The notes beneath the pieces are model-generated. The model saw nothing but the letters and a program-made list of their open reading frames with translations, had not been told where the DNA came from and did no database searches. Positions 44,938 through 52,707 of a stretch of 64,000 bases of DNA are shown piece by piece. Numbering within the stretch: position 1 is the stretch's first letter; each line of letters begins with the position of its first letter. Position numbers and translations under genes: made by a program. The stretch comes from BACL27 sp964203235 (lineage in GTDB: Bacteria > Actinomycetota > Acidimicrobiia > Acidimicrobiales > Ilumatobacteraceae): the NCBI GenBank assembly GCA_964203235.1, contig CAXNLE010000002.1, forward strand, positions 558,001 through 622,000, read 5' to 3'.

Positions 44938-45792
44938 GTGCAATCACCACTTGATGACCTCATAAAATTGTTAGATCTTGAAGTTATTGAAGTAAATATT
45001 TTTCGCGGTGTATCGCCTGACGAAAGTCGGCAAAGAGTTTTTGGCGGTCAAGTTGCTGGCCAAGCTTTAATTGCTGCATCTCGAACAGTTGACGATAAAT
45101 CACGACATGTTCATTCACTACACGCATATTTTTTGCGCCCTGGTGATCCGAGTGTGCCGATTCTTTATGAAGTTGATCGCATTCGTGACGGCAAAAGTTT
45201 TACGACTCGTCGTGTGATTGCAATTCAACATGGCAAAGCAATATTTAACTTGCAGGCAAGTTTTCAAATTCATGAAGAGGGTTTGGAACACTACATATCG
45301 ATGCCAGGCGATTTACCAAAGGCCGAGACACTTCCAGACTTCAAAGAAAGGATGGCACCATACAAAGAGCAAATGGGTGATTGGTACGATCGCCCAAGAC
45401 CAATTGATTTGCGATATATCGATTCTGATCCGATCTCGCGAAAAAAGAAGGTGGGTGCAGGGCAGAAACTTTGGATGCGTGCTGATGGAAAGCTTCCAGA
45501 TGATCCTGTGCTGCATGCATGCATCGTTACTTATGCAAGCGATATGTCGCTTCTTGACACCACACTTCTACCCCATGGTCGATCATGGACTGACCAAGGA
45601 ATACAAATGGCAAGCCTTGATCACGTTATGTGGTTTCATCGACCGTTTCGAGCAGATGAGTGGTTGCTATACGACCAACTTGCAATTTCATCGTCCAACG
45701 CCCGTGGCATCGCCAGTGGTTCAATTTTCGCAGAGTCAGGTGAACTTGTGGTCACCGTTGTGCAAGAAGGACTTACACGACTAGTTAATTAA
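44938..45792 (+). CDS. tesB: Acyl-CoA thioesterase II
   Basis: Hydrolyses acyl-CoA to free fatty acid and CoA. The 284-residue protein has the two hotdog domains of TesB: RVFGGQVAGQALIAASRTV and SLHAYFLRPGD in the first, and YASDMSLLDTTLLPHG, MASLDHVMWFHRPF and DEWLLYDQLAISSSNARGIA in the second, including the Asp of YASDM. The start is GTG 44938. It is divergent from the LIC12162-like gene and convergent with mreB. Confidence 0.92.
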   Translation: MQSPLDDLIKLLDLEVIEVNIFRGVSPDESRQRVFGGQVAGQALIAASRTVDDKSRHVHSLHAYFLRPGDPSVPILYEVDRIRDGKSFTTRRVIAIQHGKAIFNLQASFQIHEEGLEHYISMPGDLPKAETLPDFKERMAPYKEQMGDWYDRPRPIDLRYIDSDPISRKKKVGAGQKLWMRADGKLPDDPVLHACIVTYASDMSLLDTTLLPHGRSWTDQGIQMASLDHVMWFHRPFRADEWLLYDQLAISSSNARGIASGSIFAESGELVVTVVQEGLTRLVN

Positions 45793-45809
45793 CTAGTTAA
45801 TAAACTCTG

Positions 45810-46826
45810 TTACTCATTTCGATCTCGGCGCGAGTCCATAAATAACGAGCGCAACTCGGAGAAATTCTCAATGCAATGACCAGCGCCGAGAACCACGGCC
45901 TCAAGCGCATCGTTTGAAAGAATTACTGGAACGTTCGTATCCATTGCGATGCGCTCTCCCATTCCAGTTAGAAGTGCTCCACCACCGACTAAATACATTC
46001 CAAGCCTCAGAAAATCGTTCGCTAACTCTGGAGGAGCATTCCCAAGACAACGAATCACAGATTCAACCATCTGAGTCACAATCGGATTAATTGCTTCACG
46101 AATTTCGGCGTCTGTTAAAACAACTGTCTTGGGTAAACCCGAAACTAAATCTCGCCCACGCACTTCGGCATCAGTGAGATTTGGCATCGGTATTGCAGTT
46201 CCAATTGTTTTTTTGATCATCTCAGCGGTGCGTTCGCCAATTGCAATGCCGTGACTACGACGCACATACGCTTGAATCTCAGAATCAATATCAAAACTTC
46301 CAACACGCACGGCCTCAAGGGCAACTATGCCTCCCAAACTGATGACTGCGGTCTCAGTTGTTCCACCTCCGATGTCGATAACCATGTTTCCAAGGGGCTC
46401 GTCAATCGGTAAATCTGCGCCAATCGCTGCAGCAATTGGTTGCTCAAGTAACTGTGCATCAGCGGCACCCGCTCTGCGTGTTGCGTCGGTAACCGCTCGA
46501 CGCTCAACTTCGGTAATTGCTGACGGCACACAAATCAAAACTTTAGGACGAGAAAATCGAGACACACCAGCACGTTGCAGCAGCATCCGAATCATTTTTT
46601 CGGTGACGTCAAAATCGGTTATTGCACCACCACGCAACGGGCGAACGGCAACGATATTTCCCGGCGTTCGTCCGATCATTTCCCAAGCTTCTTCACCGTG
46701 AGCCAGAACCTCTCCGGTTTTTCGATTAACAGCAATCACGGTCGGTTCATTGATTATAATTCCGTCACCTTCTCGATAAACAAGAGTGTTTGCGGTACCG
46801 AGGTCAATTGCAAGATCTTTAGCCAT
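45810..46826 (-). CDS. mreB: Rod shape-determining protein MreB
   Basis: A 338-residue bacterial actin homologue guiding lateral wall synthesis. Phosphate loops are DLGTANTLVY near residues 8-17 and VIDIGGGTTETAVISLGG near 158-175; the adenosine motif is LVGGGALLTGMGER. Length is normal. It lacks mreC and mreD neighbours and instead ends a three-gene chain moaE, small membrane protein, mreB, with its ATG overlapping the previous stop by one base (TAATG). Confidence 0.95.
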   Translation of the reverse strand: MAKDLAIDLGTANTLVYREGDGIIINEPTVIAVNRKTGEVLAHGEEAWEMIGRTPGNIVAVRPLRGGAITDFDVTEKMIRMLLQRAGVSRFSRPKVLICVPSAITEVERRAVTDATRRAGAADAQLLEQPIAAAIGADLPIDEPLGNMVIDIGGGTTETAVISLGGIVALEAVRVGSFDIDSEIQAYVRRSHGIAIGERTAEMIKKTIGTAIPMPNLTDAEVRGRDLVSGLPKTVVLTDAEIREAINPIVTQMVESVIRCLGNAPPELANDFLRLGMYLVGGGALLTGMGERIAMDTNVPVILSNDALEAVVLGAGHCIENFSELRSLFMDSRRDRNE

Positions 46827-47056
46827 TATTGATTCTCTCTTGCATTTCGCTCATTGACGTCGCGCAACTGCCTGCGAACTTTGTCGCGCGAGAGACTTGA
46901 GAGCGCATTTAGGTGACGATGAAATGCTTCGGGGCCTTGAGGTGAAAGTGGATTTCGTTCTTGAGTTAGAACCAAGAATGCAAGCGTGCACGCACTGACG
47001 ATTGAAATTGCGGCAAAAAGAACCGCTAGTGAAGAGGCTGCAAGAATCATTGTCAA
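46826..47056 (-). CDS. Small membrane protein of unknown function
   Basis: A 76-residue protein with one hydrophobic segment at about residues 5-30 and a charged, Arg-rich C-terminal half. It overlaps moaE by four bases and touches the mreB start. No family was recognised. Position and topology make a membrane-associated accessory protein possible, but that is only inference. Confidence 0.65.
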   Translation of the reverse strand: MTMILAASSLAVLFAAISIVSACTLAFLVLTQERNPLSPQGPEAFHRHLNALSSLSRDKVRRQLRDVNERNARENQ

Positions 47057-47550
47057 ACCGAACTGTCTACTGAGCGACTAGTTCGTGGGCGAGAAATTTC
47101 GTTGCTATTTGTGCCCCAATCGGAACCTTGTTTCCAATGTTCTTGTTTCCAAATCGGTACTGATTCTTTTAACGTGTCAATTGCAAATTGTGCAGCCAAA
47201 AAAGCTTCGGGACGATGAGGCGACGATACTGAAACTAAAACTGATGACTCACCGAGAGAGAGATTTCCGACACGATGAATTAACGCGACGCGTCCGAGGT
47301 CGCTCCACCGCACACGCATTTCATCAACTATTAATTGAAGTTTAGAAATTACTTGGGCGTTGTAAGCCTCATAGGTCAGTGAAGTGACATCTGTTCTGCC
47401 TTCAGCATGATCACGCACTACCCCAGAAAAAACAACCACAGCGCCGCAAGAAGGAAGCACAGACCAGTCGTATACGTCGCCAACTTTCAAAACATTTTCA
47501 GTTAATTCAAGCCAAGTATCGTCGCTTTTGAGAATTTGCTTATTCGACAT
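47053..47550 (-). CDS. moaE: Molybdopterin synthase catalytic subunit-like protein
   Basis: A 165-residue MoaE-type protein that would insert sulfur into the pterin precursor together with MoaD. Family motifs are GAVVVFSGVVRDHAEGR near residues 38-54, LTYEAYNAQV, RVALIHRVGNLSLGESSVLVSVSSPHR, and the catalytic Lys segment DTLKESVPIWKQEHW. ATG 47550 is chosen because the longer frame (to 47616) runs over the start of the divergent gene. No other molybdenum-cofactor gene is near. The last 25 residues are a Ser/Arg-rich extension. Confidence 0.9.
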   Translation of the reverse strand: MSNKQILKSDDTWLELTENVLKVGDVYDWSVLPSCGAVVVFSGVVRDHAEGRTDVTSLTYEAYNAQVISKLQLIVDEMRVRWSDLGRVALIHRVGNLSLGESSVLVSVSSPHRPEAFLAAQFAIDTLKESVPIWKQEHWKQGSDWGTNSNEISRPRTSRSVDSSV

Positions 47551-47585
47551 CGTGTTTAAGTGTACGGTCTGCGTAGCATCAGTCC

Positions 47586-48797
47586 ATGTCTCACGATCCA
47601 TTTGAGCAAGAGCCATCGGGAATTCCTTTTTTCTCGGAGATTATTAAGGCGATGTCAAGTCAAGCCCCAGTCCAGTGGGATATGGCGCGCCAGTTTGCGA
47701 TGACAACCGCGATGAATTCAACTTCAAACACAATTAGCGAACCAAATGTTGACCCCGCCGACCGTATTGCGATTCAGCAACTCGCTGCAGTTGCCGATCT
47801 GCATGTTCGCGACGTAACTGGTTTATCTACTAACCGCACGGCAGAGGTGCCCCACATCGATGTTGTGAATCGATCAATGTGGGTACACCACACGCTCATT
47901 GCATACAAACCGCTGTTTACAGAATTCGCAACTTCTATTTCTGGACAAACTGTTATACAACCAGTCGTATTAGACGGTGAGTCTAGTGAGACCGATCACA
48001 CGGGCGAGATAAACGCGATGATGGGCAACCTAATAAAAATGATGGCACCAGCAATGCTCGGCATGTCAGTTGGCTCGATGATTGGGCAACTCGCATTGCG
48101 TGCCTTCGGACAATACGATTTGCCGTTACCGCGCGAACCGCACGAGCAACTTTTATTTGTTGCGCGCAACTGCGAAGAGTTTGCCAAAGATTGGAGTATC
48201 AACATCTCTGATATGCAAATGTGGCTTCTTGTGCAAGAACTTACTTTTCATGCCATTTATCAGAATCCATTTATTCGCGCCACAATCACTGATGCGGTTA
48301 AGAAGCACGTAAGTGGATTCAGACCCAGCCCAAATGCTCTCGCTGAACGTTTAAGCAATATTGATGTAACTAACAGCGACCCAGCCGCAATGATGCAAAA
48401 ACTTCTTGGTGATCCAAGTCTGCTACTTGGCGCCGTGCGATCACCAGAACAAGAACTACTTGCGCCAAAACTTGACGCGATGATAAGCGCGATAGTGGGA
48501 TATGTTGATCATGTTGTTGATACTGTTGCCGAGCGAATTATCGGTACTGGCTCACAAATTGCAGAAGCCGTGCGCAGGCGCAGGGTTGAGGCTCGCTCTC
48601 AAGATCAATTTGTTGAACAACTTCTTGGCTTACGACTGACCACCAAACAAATGGCTGAGGGTCATGCGTTTATTAGTGGAGTAATTGAACGCGCTGGTTT
48701 TGATGGTCTCTCAGGTTTGTGGACAAAGCCTGGCAATTTGCCGACACCAAGTGAAATTGTTGCACCCGGCTTATGGTTAGAAAGAATCAACTTTTAG
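47586..48797 (+). CDS. Zinc-dependent-metalloprotease-like protein (DUF2342 / TIGR03624 type)
   Basis: A 403-residue protein with the features of an actinobacterial family often named coenzyme F420 biosynthesis-associated or DUF2342: FFSEIIKAM at the start, PAMLGMSVGSMIGQLALRAFGQYDLPLP near residue 160, SDMQMWLLVQELTFHAIYQ near 210, and FDGLSGLWTKPGNLPTPSEI at the C-terminus. A true HExxH is missing; the matching site reads QELTFH, so peptidase activity is doubtful. It is divergent from moaE and convergent with the MFS gene, overlapping it by 11 bases. Confidence 0.75.
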   Translation: MSHDPFEQEPSGIPFFSEIIKAMSSQAPVQWDMARQFAMTTAMNSTSNTISEPNVDPADRIAIQQLAAVADLHVRDVTGLSTNRTAEVPHIDVVNRSMWVHHTLIAYKPLFTEFATSISGQTVIQPVVLDGESSETDHTGEINAMMGNLIKMMAPAMLGMSVGSMIGQLALRAFGQYDLPLPREPHEQLLFVARNCEEFAKDWSINISDMQMWLLVQELTFHAIYQNPFIRATITDAVKKHVSGFRPSPNALAERLSNIDVTNSDPAAMMQKLLGDPSLLLGAVRSPEQELLAPKLDAMISAIVGYVDHVVDTVAERIIGTGSQIAEAVRRRRVEARSQDQFVEQLLGLRLTTKQMAEGHAFISGVIERAGFDGLSGLWTKPGNLPTPSEIVAPGLWLERINF

Positions 48798-49809
48798 GAA
48801 CAGCAAAATCGGCTGAAAGAAAATATATCAATCCCATTGCACTTGCAACACCAACAATTGCAAAACCGACTGCGCCAGAAAATGTAAAAACTACTGCGGC
48901 TAGTCCAGAACTTACCCAAACAAGTTGATTGATTGTTTCGAACTTAACGAAAGTTCGGGCACGATTTGCGTCTGGTGCTTCACGCTGGACAATTGCTTCA
49001 AATGCCAAACGACCAATTGAACCCATGCCATTACAAACTGCGATCAAAACTATTCCTGCAGTGATACCGCCGAACACGCCAGCGAGCACTCCAGTCACAC
49101 TGATCACTGTTAGTGAAACTGTCATCATTGCTCGCTCAGAAATCAAACGACGCAACATTGGCGAGAGTGCGTTGGCGAGCATTGTTGCAAGCGACGATAA
49201 GCCAAGCGCAAGTGCAAACCAAGCAGTACCTGCCTGTTCGTCACGCAACCAAAACGCAACATGAAAAAATAAGAAGCCGACAATTCCGCGCAGAAGCATC
49301 ATTGACAGTGCTGCGTGACGAACGCCCGAACCGTGTAGCTCACTAATTTCAGCAGCGTCAATTGTTTTAGGTGTCGTCGCAACATGACGTGGTAACTGAA
49401 GTGATACGAGTCCTGCTAACCCAAACATCACCGCCGACATCACGAGCGTTAAACGCGAGTCAACTAGTTGTAGCAATCCAGCTGGCACAGCGGCACCGAA
49501 CCCAATCAGACCGGCGAGCAATCCCAAACTTCCATTTGCAGCAACCAACTCTTGATCACTACTAACAAGAGTTGGGACTAGTGCAGTTTTGCTGACAGCG
49601 TATGTTCGCGAAAGTATAAGTGAGATAAATGCAAGCGGAAATAGCGCAACCGAATTAATTCGCGGAACCATCAACACAACGGTGATGCATCGCAAAACAT
49701 TGACCATCAACACAGTGATTCGCCTTCCACCAGGGACACGGTCAATTACTGGGCCAATGAATGGTGCGATCACTGCAAATGGTGCGAGGCTGATCGCCAG
49801 AAACATCAA
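48787..49809 (-). CDS. Major facilitator superfamily transporter (start uncertain)
   Basis: The 340-residue frame has about ten hydrophobic segments and an MFS-type pattern (FIGPVIDRVPGGRRITVLMVN, LSRTYAVSKTALVPTLV, PDANRARTFVKFETINQLVW). It resembles drug or lipid exporters. The first normal start is TTG 49809 or ATG 49806, but the same frame stays open and protein-like back to the regX3 stop, encoding LTPASPLRRLGRVHAFTACG and a hydrophobic helix that looks like transmembrane segment 1. The only start candidates there are ATT 49959 or ATA 49965. The N-terminus is therefore probably longer than listed. Confidence 0.75.
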   Translation of the reverse strand: MMFLAISLAPFAVIAPFIGPVIDRVPGGRRITVLMVNVLRCITVVLMVPRINSVALFPLAFISLILSRTYAVSKTALVPTLVSSDQELVAANGSLGLLAGLIGFGAAVPAGLLQLVDSRLTLVMSAVMFGLAGLVSLQLPRHVATTPKTIDAAEISELHGSGVRHAALSMMLLRGIVGFLFFHVAFWLRDEQAGTAWFALALGLSSLATMLANALSPMLRRLISERAMMTVSLTVISVTGVLAGVFGGITAGIVLIAVCNGMGSIGRLAFEAIVQREAPDANRARTFVKFETINQLVWVSSGLAAVVFTFSGAVGFAIVGVASAMGLIYFLSADFAVPKS

Positions 49810-49961
49810 AACTTTGCTACGCGCGGCATCTGGGCTAATAGATAGGAATAGCGAATCAGCGAGAGCGATCGCAAATGCGGCTTCACCACATGCAGTAAAT
49901 GCGTGAACTCGACCGAGTCGCCTAAGAGGTGATGCTGGTGTGAGCCCTGATTTCGAAATTG

Positions 49962-50681
49962 CTATGCGACTATTTTCTCGTATTTATAGCCGAGTCCGCG
50001 GATGGTCACAACTAGTTGCGGTTCTGATGGCTCTACTTCGATTTTGGCACGCAGTCGCTTGACATGAACATCTAAAGTTTTCGTGTCACCGAAATAGTCA
50101 GAACCCCAGACACGGTCAATCAGAGTTTCACGTGTCAATACGCGACCGGCGTTAGACATCAAGATGTATAACAATTCGAATTCTTTCAAAGGAAGTTTCG
50201 TGACATCACCACGAATTGTTACTACATGTTGTTCAGGGTCTATCGAAATGCTGCCTATTGCAACTGTTCCGACTCCTGCAACCTCTTCGCCTGTGCCCGA
50301 GAGTGCTCCACGACGAAGTGCCGCTCGTAATCTCGCAACTAGTTCTCTAAGCCGATATGGCTTAACAATGTAGTCGTCTGCCCCAACTTCTAAACCAACA
50401 ACAGTGTCAATTTCTGCACCTTTCGCTGAAACCATGATGATCGGCACCGTGCTCTTTTTTCGAATTTCACGACAAACATCTGTGCCAGAGACCTTTGGCA
50501 ACATCACATCTAACAACACAGCATCTGGACGAATTGCGTCAAAAACGGCGAGCGCTTCGGCGCCATCTCGCGCGACCTCTACGCGAAAACCCTCGCGCTT
50601 CAGACCAACTTGAAGTGCTTCGATAAATGATTCTTCGTCATCAACTACCAGAATCGTCGGCAAAGAGTTGCTAATACTCAT
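49962..50681 (-). CDS. regX3: OmpR-family response regulator (RegX3/PhoP-like)
   Basis: A 239-residue DNA-binding response regulator, likely switching on the phosphate regulon. The receiver has ILVVDDEESF, the phospho-acceptor Asp in AVLLDVMLPKVSG near residue 57, and Lys in VGADDYIVKPYRLRELVARL. The C-terminal winged helix shows VLTRETLIDRVWGSDYFG and TLDVHVKRLRAKIE. It overlaps the histidine kinase stop by four bases. PHO boxes at pstC, pstS and phoU are probable targets. Confidence 0.9.
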   Translation of the reverse strand: MSISNSLPTILVVDDEESFIEALQVGLKREGFRVEVARDGAEALAVFDAIRPDAVLLDVMLPKVSGTDVCREIRKKSTVPIIMVSAKGAEIDTVVGLEVGADDYIVKPYRLRELVARLRAALRRGALSGTGEEVAGVGTVAIGSISIDPEQHVVTIRGDVTKLPLKEFELLYILMSNAGRVLTRETLIDRVWGSDYFGDTKTLDVHVKRLRAKIEVEPSEPQLVVTIRGLGYKYEKIVA

Positions 50682-51835
50682 ATTAAGGCTCCTGTTTTAT
50701 TTGGTACTACATTTGTCATCTCTGCCAAAACGTGCGGAAGGCGAATAGTAAAAGTTGAGCCGACTCCTTCTTCCGAGACCACTTCAATTGCGCCACCGTG
50801 TTCTAAAACTATGTGACGAACAATCGAGAGGCCTAAGCCAGTTCCACCTGTGGCTCGACTACGAGCTTTATCAACTCGATAGAAGCGTTCAAATATCCGA
50901 TCTTGCTGCTGTTTGGATATACCGATTCCGTGATCTGTTATCGCCACGACAACTTCTTCCCCGACAATTGAGCTTGATACCGAAACTATCCCACCTGGTT
51001 CACTGTATTTAATCGCATTATCAACAAGATTTGAAAAACCTGATACCAATTGTGATCTATCGCCAAGCACATTTAGTTGTGAAGCACCAGTTAGTGAAAG
51101 TCCGATACCTTGCCGCTTTGCAGCATGTTGATTAGTACTTACAACTTCAACGAGTACCGGAGCAAGATCAACTTCGGTCCAATCTTCGGTACCACTGAAT
51201 TCGATTCTCGATAAGTCGAGCAGGGCATCCACGATTCGTGCCATGCGATGAGATTCGGAAACAATTCTTTCGGCAAGCCGCCAAACCACTTCAGTTTCGG
51301 TCTCGCCAGCTAAAGAATCTGCCAGCGCAGCTACTGCGCCAATCGGAGTCTTCAATTCGTGACTCAAATTAGCAACGAAGTCGGTTTGCACGGTTTCAAT
51401 TCGTGACTTCACTGTGATGTCTTCAACAGTTACAAGTATGCATTCGTTTTTTAAATCACTGCCACGAATTTGAAGAAACCTCGTTGTCCCTGCGACGGCC
51501 TCAAGAATTCGACTTCCTGAACCTTTCTGTTCAACTTGCTTAATCATCTCATCAACTGCTTGATCAATTAAAATATCGACATATCGAATGCCAGTCATTG
51601 CAATAGCGGCTTTATTTCTGAATTTATGATTTGAGTTGTTATCAGCGACAACAATGCCGGTTTCTAGAAAGTCAAGAATTTCAAACAGCTGTACAAAACT
51701 GTCTCGCGTATTTGGCTTCGTTACCAAACTCTCATTAGTCAATGCACGCTGAATCTCTCTAGTTGATCGTTTTGAAATCAGAAAAGCTATTGCAGTAGCT
51801 ATTAAAACTCCAACTAAAAAGTAAACGACGCCCAT
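50678..51835 (-). CDS. senX3: Sensor histidine kinase (SenX3/PhoR-like)
   Basis: A 385-residue kinase with one N-terminal membrane segment (about 3-20), a PAS-like region (about 45-140), the HisKA box with His in ANLSHELKTPIGAVAALADSL near residue 160, and a HATPase with N box NLVDNAIKYSE, G1 ITDHGIGIS, F box IFERFYRVDKARS and G2 GGTGLGLSIV. Lack of a periplasmic sensor loop is typical of SenX3, which is thought to sense phosphate through PhoU and Pst. It follows phoU by 18 bases and overlaps regX3. Confidence 0.9.
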   Translation of the reverse strand: MGVVYFLVGVLIATAIAFLISKRSTREIQRALTNESLVTKPNTRDSFVQLFEILDFLETGIVVADNNSNHKFRNKAAIAMTGIRYVDILIDQAVDEMIKQVEQKGSGSRILEAVAGTTRFLQIRGSDLKNECILVTVEDITVKSRIETVQTDFVANLSHELKTPIGAVAALADSLAGETETEVVWRLAERIVSESHRMARIVDALLDLSRIEFSGTEDWTEVDLAPVLVEVVSTNQHAAKRQGIGLSLTGASQLNVLGDRSQLVSGFSNLVDNAIKYSEPGGIVSVSSSIVGEEVVVAITDHGIGISKQQQDRIFERFYRVDKARSRATGGTGLGLSIVRHIVLEHGGAIEVVSEEGVGSTFTIRLPHVLAEMTNVVPNKTGALI

Positions 51836-51853
51836 ATCAGAATTTGGGCTGAA

Positions 51854-52585
51854 CTAATTCTGCTCAAGATTCAAATTAAATTCTCCAGTTTGATCGCCAA
51901 TACGAGCTTTATAACGATTAATGCCATCACGTTCACGAACCCAGCCAGTCACGATGAATCGTGTTCGCTCACTCACGTTGACTGCGTGATCACCAATTCG
52001 TTCGTAAAAGCGAGCAACGACTGCCAATTGCACAGCAACTTGGAGGTCAATTTTCGAGTTTGAGTGCGATTCGAAAATTTGCTGAATGAATTGGCGATGC
52101 AAACTATCTAAGTATGAATCCATGTCGTCAATTGCCGCAGCTTTAGCGGCATCATTCTCTTCAAATGCTTCCATTGTTGACTCAAATAACTTTTGTGCCT
52201 GTTCGCTCATTTTAGAAATTACCCCGCGCAACATTGGGTCAATATTGTGGCCATAAATACGCCGGGCTGCTTTACATATGTTCACAACAAGATCGGCTGA
52301 GCGCTCAAGTTCTCCGGCGATTTTAATAATTGCAATAACTTGGCGAAGATCGGCGGCAACTGGAGCCTGAAGTGCCAATATTTCAAAACACAACGCCTCA
52401 AGTTCGGCAGATCGAGCATCATATTCATCATCGGCTTGAACTAAGTAATCTGCTCCCTCAAGATCTCCGCTCAACAAAATTGCTGTCGCGCGCGGAATTG
52501 ATTCAGTTAAAGAAGCCCCTAAGCGAATTACCTCGGCACGCGCCGCGTCAAGATCATTATGGAAGTTTTTGCGAATTTCGTCCAT
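51854..52585 (-). CDS. phoU: Phosphate signalling protein PhoU
   Basis: A 243-residue helical protein with two PhoU bundles. The metal-binding E/D-x-x-x-D motifs are seen in LVQADDEYDARSAELEALCF and VARFYERIGDHAVNVSERTRF; DLRQVIAIIKIAGELERSADLVVNI is the first-domain signature. It damps the kinase response when phosphate is plentiful. First gene of phoU-senX3-regX3; a PHO box lies about 90-110 bases upstream, implying feedback control. Confidence 0.94.
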   Translation of the reverse strand: MDEIRKNFHNDLDAARAEVIRLGASLTESIPRATAILLSGDLEGADYLVQADDEYDARSAELEALCFEILALQAPVAADLRQVIAIIKIAGELERSADLVVNICKAARRIYGHNIDPMLRGVISKMSEQAQKLFESTMEAFEENDAAKAAAIDDMDSYLDSLHRQFIQQIFESHSNSKIDLQVAVQLAVVARFYERIGDHAVNVSERTRFIVTGWVRERDGINRYKARIGDQTGEFNLNLEQN

Positions 52586-52661
52586 TATTCATCACCCCAA
52601 ATTTCAAGATCAGTTTCAACTGGCTATATCTTATGAATTACGGTAGTCCTTGTTTGATGAA

Positions 52662-52695
52662 CTGCAGTCGTCCATCAAGTGACTTAACGGTGAAC
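52662..52695 (-). promoter_or_regulatory. PHO box upstream of phoU
   Basis: On the minus strand GTTCACCGTTA is followed by AGTCACTTGAT, and a further GTTCATC lies exactly three 11-base periods from the first unit. The first 16 bases match the pstC box at all but two positions. The site sits between the ppk stop and the phoU start, so the two-component genes likely have an autoregulated promoter separate from ppk. Confidence 0.7.
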
Positions 52696-52707
52696 AGAAA
52701 AGCAGTT

